This document shows positions 26,201-37,500 of a stretch of 64,000 nt of DNA, piece by piece (within the stretch, counting starts at the first letter, position 1; each line of letters opens with the position of its first letter). The notes beneath the pieces were generated by a model that was given only the letters and a program-made list of their open reading frames with translations, was not told where the DNA came from and did not search any database. The position numbers were made by a program, and so were the translations under genes. This DNA comes from Lycocorax pyrrhopterus obiensis (Eukaryota; Chordata; Aves; Passeriformes; Paradisaeidae). The DNA lies in contig JACSVZ010000037.1 of NCBI GenBank assembly GCA_014706295.1, forward strand, positions 4,464,001-4,528,000. Direction: 5' to 3'.

Positions 26201-28060
26201 CTCAGTCCCTCCTTCCCACTGATCACACCTCCTGTTCTAGGGAAAACACTCCTGGCCTTAGTGGCATCTTCTTACCATAAGCTCATGAATCCAGTTCCAC
26301 GTTAGTGTGGGAAAAAAGTCTTTTGCCAGCTATAATTTTACCCAGTTTCCTTTTCCCCTGAATGTCAGGGGTGCACTTTGGAAAGAGTATCAGCTTCCCA
26401 TAGACACCCACTTACAGCAGGCTTCCAGATTCCTTTCACCGGGTGCTTTGGCTGCTCTAAGTTCAGACTTTCAGTGCTTTCAGGAAGGAAACAGAATTCC
26501 TCATGCTCTTGCTTGACTGTGTTGCTCGTTTTTATTTGATGCCAGAAAATAACAGGGTTGCAGGCCCCTATCTGTTGTTTTGGACTATTTTACCAATATT
26601 TCACCTAACTCAGGACTTGAGACAGATCTGTGACAGGAATGTCAGACCTGGCTCCAGCTGCAGTCAGTGGAAAAAGAGTAACTGTCTTGAGTGGGAGCTG
26701 GACTGGGACCTAAAACAGTGAGTGCAGTGGTGCTGCAATGTCTTTCATCTCAAAGATGCTGGGTGAGATCCAGACTATGCTGGTAATGGTTGGGAAGCTG
26801 CCAGCTGCTAATGATGTGGAACAAGCTGGTGAGTCCTTGCTCCAGTTTGTAGGAAGCCACCAGACAAAACAAGTCCCAGGAATAGCCAGCTCAACCCTTT
26901 CCTGGTTGGGTTCATGCTGTACTGGCATGGGAGTAATTTAGGAACTTCCCCTGATGTGGCTCCTGCGGTGTCTGATCTGTGGAGGCCACAATGGCTCTGT
27001 GCACATTTATCCTCATGAAATTCCCTAGAAATGCTCAACAGGCTGTACCAACAGTGTCTGGAACACAGAGTTTTCCCAGATCTGGCCCACTCTGCTGGTG
27101 CTTTTATATGTTCTCAGCAGGACCACAAAATCTGCCCTCCTCTGATTTCCCTGCCTGTGCCCACATCTCCTGCACCCAAACCTGCACCCTGCAGCTCTCA
27201 GAGGTGAGGGGCACCCCGGGATGGAGGAGCAGACACACCAGAGTGTGTGGTACCCCAGGAGCTCAAACCCAGCGGATGGCTGAAGCAAGAAAGAGGTGGA
27301 TTCTCTGGCAATATCCCTCTGGCACGGGAAGCATGTGGGAGATTGGACAGTCAACACCTACCCCAGTCTGAGATCAGTACCAGAAAATGACGACGGGGAA
27401 GGAGGGGCATTCCCCTGCACAGCACATCTGTACAGCTGCTGAGGCTGTGCAAGCAGGTACAAGCAAACACAGCTCCTCGTTCCACCTGGCCGAGGAGAAG
27501 CAAAATCAAGGCAATGATGCCCAGGAAGCTGGGAGTACTTTTGCTGTCTGGCTCAAACAAGTGAGGTGCCCAAACAGTGCCAACGGCTTTGTGTGCCAGG
27601 GCTTCAGAAAAAGTCATTGATTGTCTGAGCTTTTTAGAACTGATCTCTCCTTGGAGATGCGTTTGGTGATGGGGAATAGGAGCCACAAGACAGAGCACCT
27701 TCAAAGTGTCCAGGGTGGGTGATAGGCATATATAGACAAAGCTGGAGGTGCAGTCAGAGGCTGCCCAAGATCAAACCTTCCCGGACTAATCCCTCACTGC
27801 TCTCAGGTGCCTCTGCTCCTAACACTGCTCTTGCAGTGCTCTCTGCTGGGGAATGAGAGGTAGAGGCAATCAGGGCTGCCGTGCAACCTCCAGCCTGGAC
27901 TGCAGACAACCTCAGGCTGAGGTTTGATGTGCAGATTCAGCTCATGCCTTGCTCCAGTGAATGTGTGCAGTGTCCTCTGGCCCAGCCGTGCAAACCAGGC
28001 TGGAGCCGTGCTCCAGAAATGAGTTCCTGGCCGATGCAGGGCAGGTGGCACAAGTGCCTG
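17216..28060. other. Intergenic stretch
   Basis: No gene recognised. The longest frames (21650-22123, 157 codons; 25880-26305, 141 codons) lie in moderately GC-rich sequence and have no recognisable domains. Some A/T-rich blocks (about 20000-20150 and 23100-23290) have the texture of conserved non-coding DNA, which cannot be judged from one genome. A hexamer-like GGCT-rich imperfect repeat lies at about 20762-20806. Confidence 0.5.
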
Positions 28061-28365
28061 GGGTCAGTAGCCTGTTGCTGTGGCTCTGTGACAGTGGTCC
28101 CCAGGCAAACAGCGCCTGGTGCGGCTCGGAGCCCATTCGGGCTGCCCAGACACCCGTCTGGAGCCCGTGCCACAGGCTCCTCCATGAGCTCAGCAGCACA
28201 ATCGGATCAGTGTCTCGTGCTGCTGCCCGTGGCAGACGGGATAAATGATCGCCTAATAACATTAACCCACAAGCTGCTGACCACCTGCCCGCGATTTGGT
28301 GACGGAGGAGCACTTCTGTCACCTCCCCAGGTGCCTGGGGACAAGGCCGCCTCCGGGGGCTGCTC

Positions 28366-28379
28366 CCACCAGAGGGCGC
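28366..28379 (+). promoter_or_regulatory. CTCF core motif (insulator candidate)
   Basis: CCACCAGAGGGCGC is an exact match to the CTCF core CCASYAGRKGGCRS and is followed by TG. It lies in a CpG-containing patch (28060-28420) about 3 kb upstream of the SLC25A33 promoter, between SPSB1 and SLC25A33. CTCF bound at such positions often marks domain boundaries. The orientation is forward. Binding in vivo is inferred, not shown. Confidence 0.6.
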
Positions 28380-28569
28380 TGCGGGGAGAAACCGGATGAA
28401 AAGGGACAATTTTGGGCAAAATACCGGTTCCAGCCACTCTGGCCTTGTGCCACTGTGGAGTCCTCCCCGGTAACTGGTGTTCTTAGGAACAGTGCTCCCC
28501 ATGAAAAGCCTGTAGCTACTTTACTGGTGTTGTATAACCTCTCAAAACTTGCAACTTGTCCCTAAACAT

Positions 28570-28640
28570 TCCCAGTAAGTTTGGGATTAGATGATCTTTA
28601 AGGTCCCTTCCAGCTCTTAGCACTCCATGATTCTATGGTT
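28570..28640 (+). mobile_element. CR1 LINE extreme 3' fragment
   Basis: 'gggattagatgatctttaag', then 'gtcccttccagctcttagca', then 'ccatgattctatgg' is the last 60-70 bases of a CR1 element, ending in the family's terminal short repeat (ATTCTATG type). Only the tail is present, as expected from strong 5' truncation. Confidence 0.85.
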
Positions 28641-31140
28641 TTGTGTGTCTCTGGCAGTACCAAAGGGCATAAAGGGAGTAAGGATGGTTCTGTAAGAGTC
28701 GAGTGTTTAAAGATGTCACCTCAGGCCTGGCAAATCCCGCTCGCACCCAGGGCAGACTGCGCCCAGCTCCTCCCTGCTGCCCTTACAGCTGTTTTCTCCA
28801 GCTGCCCATCTGTGCTTTTGCATGGGCCACAGGCAGCAGAGCACACATCAGGCTGAAGCTACAGACGGTGAAACTTTGCTGACCTTCACCTGTCCTGCCT
28901 CAGCCTGGCTGGGGATGAGGCCCTGCAGCTTCGCTGGCAGCACTGCCCAGGCCCTGCCCGGCGGGCACTGACCCGGCTCGGGAGCTGTGCCCAGCAACAG
29001 CTCAGCCCTGGACACGTCCTTCCCCCTCTCCCAGAGCAGGCAGCCCTGGGGAACCCTTGTCCAGAGGGTTTTCTGGACAGCTGCTCGGTGAGTGGCTGTC
29101 TTGAGCCTACGCCCCCCACACACCCCCGCTTGGGCTGGCACCCAAGACGCGGCCCTGGAGCTCTCCTGCTCCTGGCAGCTGCTCCTGCTCCCACCCAGCC
29201 CCAGCCTGGCAGAAAACCCCACTGCCCTGGTTCCGAGCAGGAGATCCTTCACTGTGCACAGCCTGAGGGCAGGGAAAGAGCAGAGGAGCAGCAACAGAAT
29301 AAAACAAACCGAGGGAAAGGATACCATGTGAATGTTCTGAAGGATCCTATATGCTCCAGCTGCTTAAACTGATTTTTCCTTCCTCTTTTGTGCTCAGAAG
29401 GCACAGCTGCTTCTCTCCTCAGACCCCCTGCTATAGCTACTTCCATCCTTTTTCATACAGCTTACACAGCCCTGGCCCGGCAGGTCCTGCCAGGATCAGC
29501 TTGCCCCTCATCTCTGTGTCCCTCAAACATCTGACCAATACCTTTCCCACCTGAATATCCCCCCTTCTTCCTCTCCCTCCCACGTCACAGTGACCTCATC
29601 CACTGTTGTGCAGGAAGGCAGATTTCTCCTTTCTTTCCTCTGCTCCCTGCTCGAAGCAGAGTCCCTCAGGTCAAGTTTCTTGTTTCCTCACTGTAAAGGA
29701 CTGCCTGGCACCTCCCCAGGTTATGTGAACCCATTTGACTCAGGAGCTGTATCCCTACGTTTCCTGGTGGGCTGGAAATACCTCCTGCCTCTGCATGTCT
29801 GCCCAAAATCTGTGCAGATTCCCACTGGGAGAAGGATTGCCCTGCCTTTGGCACTGGGAGCACCAGACTGAGGTGATGTGCGGGGGAGCTTCTTGTTGGG
29901 GCATGTGGGACAACACCTGGCCAAGCCCTGCGGACCGGGACTGTGTGTGTGTAACAGGGCCCTGTGTGAGCACCGAAGTCCTGCCTTTGTGCCTTTAGTT
30001 TGTGGATGTAAATGAGATTATTTGGCCCAGTTTTTCCTGTGAATCCTTATATGTTTGCATGTGTCCCACTGCTGTGTTGAGCTGGAAGGCTTAGCAAAGA
30101 GGCCCCTGCAGCCAGGGTGTGTTGATGTTATCAGGTGTCACAGATGCATTTCTCAATGTTTACACCTACTTGGAAGTTTCTGTCATTGTGATAAGGCCAG
30201 AGGGGTTTTTTTGGCTGGTGAGAGGCACTATAAACAAGGTGGGCCTCCAAAGATCACATGGTGGTTGAATCAATACCTCCAGCAAATAAAGCAGATGTGT
30301 TAATAGAGTCATCTGTGTCCTGATAACCTGCAATGGTTACCAGCTCCCTTCTGAGTCATCTCCTCTCCAGATTTTTTTTACTCTTACATTCATTTGCATG
30401 ATCTGATGAGATTACTCTTTAGCAAAATCTCTTCATTTTCTCACCATTTTACAGGCCCAGCATCTTTAATACATTTACAGTAGCAAATCCATATTGCTGC
30501 CTGGATCTCAGGTATATGTTCTATGTCATTACAAAGAGTAACTTCACAGGATCTCAGTTATGATTTGGGGTCCTCAGGGTCCCAGGAGGAATGGGGACCA
30601 GCTGGTCAGAGCTGTAACTTTGCCTCAGATCCTGTTTGCACTTAATGCTCTTTTCATTCCTTGGTTTCAGCAAACTCCATGAACCAAGGATCCCATCACC
30701 CCTGTCCGCCAGACTGACTCTGCTTTAGTAAATCATTACGTGTAGAGCACACTGATCAGTTCAGGCCGTTCTTAACAGCACCTCCAGGTTCATCACCATG
30801 GCCTCCAACAGAAACATGAAGTTCTAAAAGGTTCTTTGGAGACTGAAGGTCCAGGACAGGCACACCCGAACACCACTGACCCCGGCGGGGACCCTGGCAT
30901 TGCTCCATCTCTTGGGTTTAACCTATGAAAATCTGTGTTCCTCTGAATAGGCTGAGGTTAAATGCCGGGAATGTGCACACCCCAGTGCCAGACTCCAGTT
31001 CCTGGCACGTTTAGGATTGGGAATTTGAAGCTCTTCAAGCCTGTTGTCAAGGGCAATGGGAAACTCATGTGCACGAAAAGCACGCAGACCTCGAGTCTTT
31101 TTGTAGATTTTAACGTTTTCTTCACGGTTTTACTGTTGGG
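28641..31140. other. Intergenic stretch before SLC25A33 promoter
   Basis: No gene recognised. A block at about 30115-30240 holds facing GATA-type sites (TTATC near 30127 and GATAAGG near 30190) within A/T-rich, low-CpG sequence and could be an enhancer, but this is only a guess. The rest looks ordinary. Confidence 0.45.
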
Positions 31141-31275
31141 AGCTGTGCATCCATCAGTACCCGGGCCGTGCAGCTGACCCAGGGCACGCACGCGGTGCAG
31201 AGCTGTAACCCGCTGTAACCCGCAGAGCCGCAACACCGCACCGCACCAAACCCTCCGCCGAAATTCGGCTGCCCG

Positions 31276-31283
31276 TGACGTCA
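31276..31283. promoter_or_regulatory. CRE palindrome TGACGTCA, site 1
   Basis: Full 8-bp cAMP response element, the binding site of CREB/ATF factors. It lies 200 bases upstream of the SLC25A33 start codon, next to a GC box. Confidence 0.7.
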
Positions 31284-31302
31284 CCGGGGCGGGGCTGCCT
31301 GG

Positions 31303-31310
31303 TGACATCA
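31303..31310. promoter_or_regulatory. CRE-like TGACATCA, site 2
   Basis: One base away from the full palindrome, with a CpG-free core. It sits 27 bp after site 1 and 29 bp before site 3. It could bind ATF or AP-1 family dimers more weakly. Confidence 0.5.
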
Positions 31311-31331
31311 CGGTGGGCGGGCTCTCTCCCG

Positions 31332-31339
31332 TGACGTCA
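31332..31339. promoter_or_regulatory. CRE palindrome TGACGTCA, site 3
   Basis: Second full CRE. Sites 1 and 3 share the flanking CCG-TGACGTCA-CC context, so they may derive from a local duplication. Confidence 0.7.
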
Positions 31340-31475
31340 CCCGCGGCCGTCGGTCACGCCCCCCGGCGGCGTCACGTGCGCGCGGCCGGTTCGGCGCGCG
31401 GCCGGCGGTGGCACCGTCACCGTCACCATCCTCACCTTCCTCACCTTCCTCATCCTCATCCGCATCCTCACCGCC

Positions 31476-31525
31476 ATGGCGGGCGGCCCGCAGGAGAACA
31501 CCCTGCTGCACCTGTTCGCCGGGGG
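31476..31525 (+). CDS. SLC25A33: SLC25A33 exon 1
   Basis: Encodes the N-terminus [16 protein letters not shown] plus two bases of a glycine codon. The donor is GTGAGT. There is no cleavable mitochondrial presequence, as is normal for carriers. Confidence 0.93.
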
Positions 31526-34500
31526 GTGAGTGCGGGGCACCGGGACAGGGCCGGGCGGGGGACCCCGCTGTGCCCGCGGCACGGGCACGGCCCCGGCAGG
31601 AGCCGAGCGGGGCCTTTCCCGTCCGCCGTCCCCAAAGCCCCGGGCAGGCCGGGCACGGGCGCTCCCGGTGCCGCGGAGCTCCCAGCCGCGGTCGCGACAT
31701 CCAGCGGTGTTGAGTGGCGAGCGGCGGCGGTGAGTGACCCGCTGTACGTGCGGCCCTCCCGTGCGGCTCCTGCCGCGCCGGGCCGGGGGTGCCGCCCCGA
31801 GTCCCTGTCCCCACAGCGGGCCTGGGCTCTGTGAGGGCCCGCAGCTCCGTCCTGCACAGGAAGGTGAGGTTTGCTCAACACCTCAGTAATCCCTGCGTGG
31901 GTGACGGCGGGGCTGTGATGCCTCATCCCTGGGACTCCACCGAAAGTAAATGATTGTTCTGCAGCTGTTAATAGAGAGTACATTATGTATCTCCATGGAT
32001 CACCATGTTTGACCTGTTGAAAATACTCTGCCGTGGTGTTTTGTTTCCAGGGAGGTTTCTATCCTTTTCACTAAAGACAGATTTAGACACTGTTTCAGGA
32101 TTTTTGCAAGAGGCTTGTGCAGTAAACACTGCTTAACCTCTCTGGAACTGTTGTTCTGCACTGATGGAGCAAAAAAAACCCTGACTCACAGTATGAAGTC
32201 TTGGAGGTTTTGCCTTGATTGCAGCTCACGATTTTCCCAAAATCAAATTTATCCTGCTGCATATCCCTGAATCTTTCAGGGTCTGTGTCTGTTTACATAG
32301 GCCGTTTCTCCTTTTTTCCCAGATGCAGGCATTTGGAACACCCTAGGAATACAAAGTGTTTCTTTTGTGCACAGTGTGTTGTTTTTCAGGCATCTTCCCA
32401 GGGGATGATGTGTGGAATTCCCATGCAAAGGAAAATCATCTCATCTGAAAAAACTGCCCAATACATCAAAGTCCTTACTTGAACTATCTGTAGTGTATTT
32501 GTGTTTGGGACATAATGTGTGCACCCTGGTGACACTCTGAGAGTTGCTGTTAGATAATGTTTTTTTCTTAGATGTTGCACTGACAACATAAACTCTGAGC
32601 TGTTAAAACTGGTGTTGCAGATACTAACTAATCATGCAGGGCATCAAAGGATTACATATGCATTAGGAGAAGTACTTAAATATTAAAGGCTGCATAAATC
32701 AACTGGATTATCAGACTAAAAGGATGAAAGGCAAGGAGTGGGCTAGGAAGGCAAGAAGACAGCTGATGTGGGAGAGAATATGCCAGAGAAGCTAAAAAAT
32801 TGTAGGGCAAGGAGTCACTAGACTGAGCAGCTGGTAGTTCAGAAATAGAAAATAGAGTTTCAGTGCTCTGAATTTATGAATCGTTACTGTCGAAGTATTG
32901 TTTTAATGTGAAATAAATGGGGACTGAAGACTGAATACACAGTAGTGGAGCATTGATATATAAATGAATTGGGAATTAAGGCAATCGAATTATCTTCATG
33001 AAGTTCCCCCAGACTTGCAGTTGCTCTGGAGTGCATTGATTAGTCAGGAGTTAATTGCACATATGTGTGTCTGTGCTGGATAAACACAGTTGGAAAGGCG
33101 GCAGTGGGGGGGCCCTCAAAACACTTTCTGTTCCAAGCAGTGTCTGAGCTCTGGGAACAGGGAAGGTTTTGCTGGAGAAGCCATTCCTGACATGCCTTTT
33201 CCCCTTGAGATGTCATTTCAAAGAAAGTGAGCAATGTGAGATGCGTCTGACTAAAGGGAGAAGGATGAGCTGAAACCATGTCCTCCCAAACCATATGGAC
33301 CCACACAGGGCTCCGCTCCAAGCCCAGCTTCAGTACACAAAATAATCAGAGGCCTGATAAGGTCTGTGAGCACTAGCATTTTTGAGCCAAATGACACAAT
33401 TTCAGCTGCTGTATACTGAGTTTCATGATCAACTCAGTGACTTCAGTCAACATTCAAAAGCATAAGTGCTTTCAAAGGGATGAAGGCAAAGTTCTTTCTT
33501 ATAGTGTCTGTCATTGTGGATGTGTGGATCATCCCTAGTTTCCCCTAGTTTTCCTTTCAGCAAGGAAGAGGAATGAGCAAGGATTTACTCACTGAACAAT
33601 GCTGTTGAATCATATTGCCAGTCTCCATGAAAGCAGTTTCTTCTGGTGGATGCATTTGCATTTGAAAAGCCCAGTTTGGGGTCATACTTGGACAGAACCT
33701 TGCAGAACATGAAAGCTGTGGTGAGGAAGTTGTGTTCCCTGGCCATGAGGTCTGGGGTGTTCTTTTGAGCTGTATAAAGAGTCTTGATTTCTGTGGTTGC
33801 ACAGCCTGGGTGGCCACGCTGTTAATGCAAGTGTGGGGACTTTGGGGCTTTGGCAGAGAATGGTTTCTGTTCATATAAAATATACTGGTGCAGCAGGCAA
33901 AATAAGCTGCACTGGATAAAGCATTCATGAGCTGGTGTGCATCTACAGCTTGGATCTTTTTGCCATTCTTTTATTGCCCTTTCCCTTGTGTTTAAAAAAA
34001 GATTCTCCTAGTAAGGTAGTTATGTCTGGAAGGGGCTTTAGAAAATACGCACTAATACCTTTATTAATGTCCTTCTGTGGATCTCTGTTCCCAAATTAGT
34101 GCATGCAGTGTTCTTTAGCAAGCAGTGGGGGTTTTTATACACAAGAAAAAGGGTATGGTTACTTCTTTTAATTCATCTCCCTTTCATAGGAAACTACTAA
34201 AATTGCAATTTCACATGAACATCAAAGAGATTGAAGTTCCTGACCCCTGGTGTTTTTTAAGGAAAATTGTAAATACAGGTTTCTGAAGCAATCACATGCT
34301 TTGACACTTGTGCAAACAAAGAAAATATTTCCTAGTCAGTTCAGCTGTAGTAAATGCCCTTGCAAAAAACCTGAAGTACTTAGTTAAGTCTTCCTAAATC
34401 CCAGTGTGTTTGAGTAATAAGATGTAGATATAGTACCTTTTAGCCAACACCAGCGTTATGTTTAATTGTGAAGTTTGCCAGAAGGAACATTCAATTACCT

Positions 34501-37500
34501 AAGAGGAACAGCAGCAGAGAGAGAAATAGTTTAACCAGTCACTTTCCAGATCACTGATGAAAATTAAAATTAGGACTCATACACTTTATATTCTTGGCCC
34601 AATGTGCTTATTTTGAGGCTTAGTCTGACTGTATTAGGATGAATATATGCCTATTATAGGATCATGTGTGTATAATATTTCATTTTTGTCCTTCTGTTAT
34701 CAGAGTATGGGAGGTCTGTTCTTTAGGAGCCTTTCTGCCCTGTTATTCTGTTTGCCAACCCTCCCTCTCATCCTTGTTGCTTCCTTCCTTCCTTCCCCCC
34801 TAAAAAAGTTGATATCCATTGTTTTTAAGAGTGCCTAGCTTAGTGTACTTTTGATACTTGCTACTTCTGAAGACAGTTCTTTAATCATAAGTACTGAAAT
34901 GGTGAAGAATTATATTGGTTTTTTCATTCTGTAGTGTCCTAATCCCCAGTGGCTCCTTCACATCTGGCAGCTTCCTGCTTCCCATAAGAAAAATCCATCC
35001 AAGGCTATGTCTGTTTTAGGACAACAACCTCTGAAACATGGATGCCATGGAAGTTTTTACAGGCAGAATTCCAAGTCGTGGTAGAACATGGGACCAGTCC
35101 CATGGTCAGTCAGGGGTTTTTTGTTAGTGTTGGTGTCACCTTTGTGTTTACCAATCTCATCACTACCCATGACCACTCTAAGAGTCCCTCCCCCAGGGCA
35201 TGGGAACAGTCTCCCTTGCCCAGTGCCAAACCTGCCTGTTTCCTGATGACTTGTCCGCAGTGTGGAATAACTGGAGACAAGTCTTCAGACTTTATTTCTA
35301 TTTCTTTATTTCTGTGCTGTGGTTCTACACACCTGTGCAGCAATGTTTGTCACACTCTGTCTGCTGTTTGAATTGTACTTTGCAGGTGTGGAGGAACAGT
35401 TGGAGCCATCTTTACGTGTCCCTTAGAGGTGATAAAGACGAGGCTTCAATCTTCAAAACTGGCCTTCAGAACTGTCTACTATCCCCAGGTGCAGCTGGGG
35501 ACCATCAGTGGGGAAGGAATGGTCAGGCCAACGTCTGTATCCCCTGGGCTCTTCAGTGTTCTCAAGTGAGTGCTGCTCCTCCTCTCATTCACTGTTCCTT
35601 GACACACTGATCCGAGTTTCACTTCACTAAAATATAATGTCTAGGGGGGGTCCTGGGGGCTTTTATCTTCTTGGCTGTAGCTGACTTACTGAGCTCTCCT
35701 CTGATATTAGATCTTGTCTTTGCTGATTACTATTATGCATCAGTCCTGTCTATGCCTGTCTTAGTCTCTGTTAAAAGCCTTGAGTGGTTCAGACTGCAGT
35801 GTTTGATGCTCTAGCTGCTCCCTTTCAGATGTGTGTTCATAAAGAAGAGGAAATGTGAAATTATCTAACAGCTGCTCAATAGTTCTACCAGCAACTATGA
35901 CAATCTCAGCTACTGTATTTTAATACCAAAGCACCATCGACTTATGGTCAGACGTCCTGCAGAAGGATTGAGTTTGTTTGGCTGCTTGGGCACCCCAGGG
36001 TGATGCAGAGGTCCTGCAGAGATCAGGTGGCAGGAGTGCCAAGGAAAATACCGACCAGCAGTGCAAGTTGAATGATTTTATGTAAGGCCAGCACGCCTGG
36101 CAGACTGCCTGGGGAGAAGCTGCACAGTTATATAACACTGGAGTGCTAATTCAAATTCTCTGCAGAGCTCTCTGGCTGGAGTCATTCTGGGACTTGAGTT
36201 TCTGTATTGTAAACAGCCTGCTTTCCCCTGCCAAACATTTCTTTGTCTACTCAGAGGTGAGTCTAGAGCAATTCGTGACTGAATGCATAAGGCAGTGCCA
36301 GTTTGATTTTAATTTCCTTTCCTTTGCTATCTTTTCACCTTGCAGCATTGGACTTTAGGCAGCTGTAACTAAAGAAAGTGAAAACTTTTAAGGCAAAAAA
36401 TCTTAATTCATCCTCTGGGCCCATCTTTTTCTGGGGTTGTCTTTTTTTTTTTAGGGAGAGAGGAAATGGTTTAAAGTGGGTCAGCCTTTTAATATATTTA
36501 TTAAGCTCATTAAGTTTGGTGACTGGGATCTTGATTTCATTTCACTTGAGGAATTGCTTAGCTGTATGTATTGCCAAGTTTTCAACCTGATTACTTTAGA
36601 GGATTGAGAAGCGAGAGCAAAGTACTTCTGCTGTCATTCCCTTGCAGGCAGCATCTATGAAGAGCAGATAATGCTATTGATTATGACCTGAGAAAATACA
36701 AATGTGGGAAGAAAGAAGTGAAGTTCAGTCCCTTGCTTTCACACTTTCATCCCTTTCTCAGTCCTCATCATTGTCAAACTGGACATGACTTGGACCTCAT
36801 GGTTTGGGAAAATTGTATAGCTAAGGAAGGAGCCATTAGAGCCCTACCAATAAAATTGCTCTGTCAGAGTTAAAGGTGTTAAGTATGAAAGCCCCTTAAC
36901 TGGTGTAAATAGAAAGAAAACAGGTACCCAGAGGGCAGGTTAAGCCTGCTGCTGATAGAAAGCACTCCAGAAGGACAGGCTGGTTTTGTCTAATCCATTT
37001 AAGATTCTGATGAGTTAGCCCAGCTGGAAGCTGCAGTCGTGACTGTTAAGTGACAAAGAACAAGTAGTTGGTGGATCTGTCTCCTTGGAAACACTCAGCC
37101 CTGGAGTTTATACAGAAAGTTCAACTCTGCTGCAGAAAACAAAAGTGTTTCAGAAGCTCATGTATCTCCTCCTGCCTAACGAGGCTGGGTTTGAAATCTA
37201 TGGGGAACACTCTCAACAGTGCCAATGACCTAGAGAGCAAACTGTGAAAACCTGGCAGTTCCAGTGGGTGCAGTGAACTACCCACGGAGCCCAGAGTCAT
37301 CCGGAATTTCTTGCATGGTTTTCCCATGGTGAGCTCAGTTAAGAGAGCTGCTGCAGTCACATCGTTTGTAGCATGATTGCCACATTCAGCTTTCTAAAAA
37401 GCACATCCCTAGGTAATTGTGAAAGGGAAAAGGATTTCTTTTTTCATGTCTCCGTACAGAACTGTACGGGAAGCAAATGTCTGAATTGCTTAGATACAGA

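Larger units (their letters stand above)
31140..31860 (+). promoter_or_regulatory. SLC25A33: CpG-island promoter of SLC25A33
   Basis: A dense CpG block spans exon 1 of SLC25A33. It contains a GC box GGGGCGGGGC at 31286-31295, three CRE-type sites (31276, 31303, 31332) and an E-box CACGTG at 31373-31378. I see no TATA box, as is usual for such housekeeping-type promoters. The segment just before the start codon (about 31415-31470) is a C/T-rich run of TCACC and TCATCC units. No ATG occurs on the + strand in the 100+ bases before the start codon. The transcription start is not determined. Confidence 0.85.

Noticed and set aside
27942..28502. Open frames of 172-186 codons on both strands
   Set aside because: GC-rich patch with overlapping frames on both strands; no protein similarity recognised. 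The notable item here is the CTCF motif.
31308..31834. Open frames of 168-173 codons on both strands over SLC25A33 exon 1
   Set aside because: Stop-poor CpG-island sequence. The real frame is the short exon 1 with a perfect Kozak start and a GTGAGT donor.
37452..37469. Glucocorticoid/androgen receptor element reading of the palindrome
   Set aside because: Hexamer spacing is 4 bases, not the 3 that these receptors need. Kept only as an unexplained palindrome.
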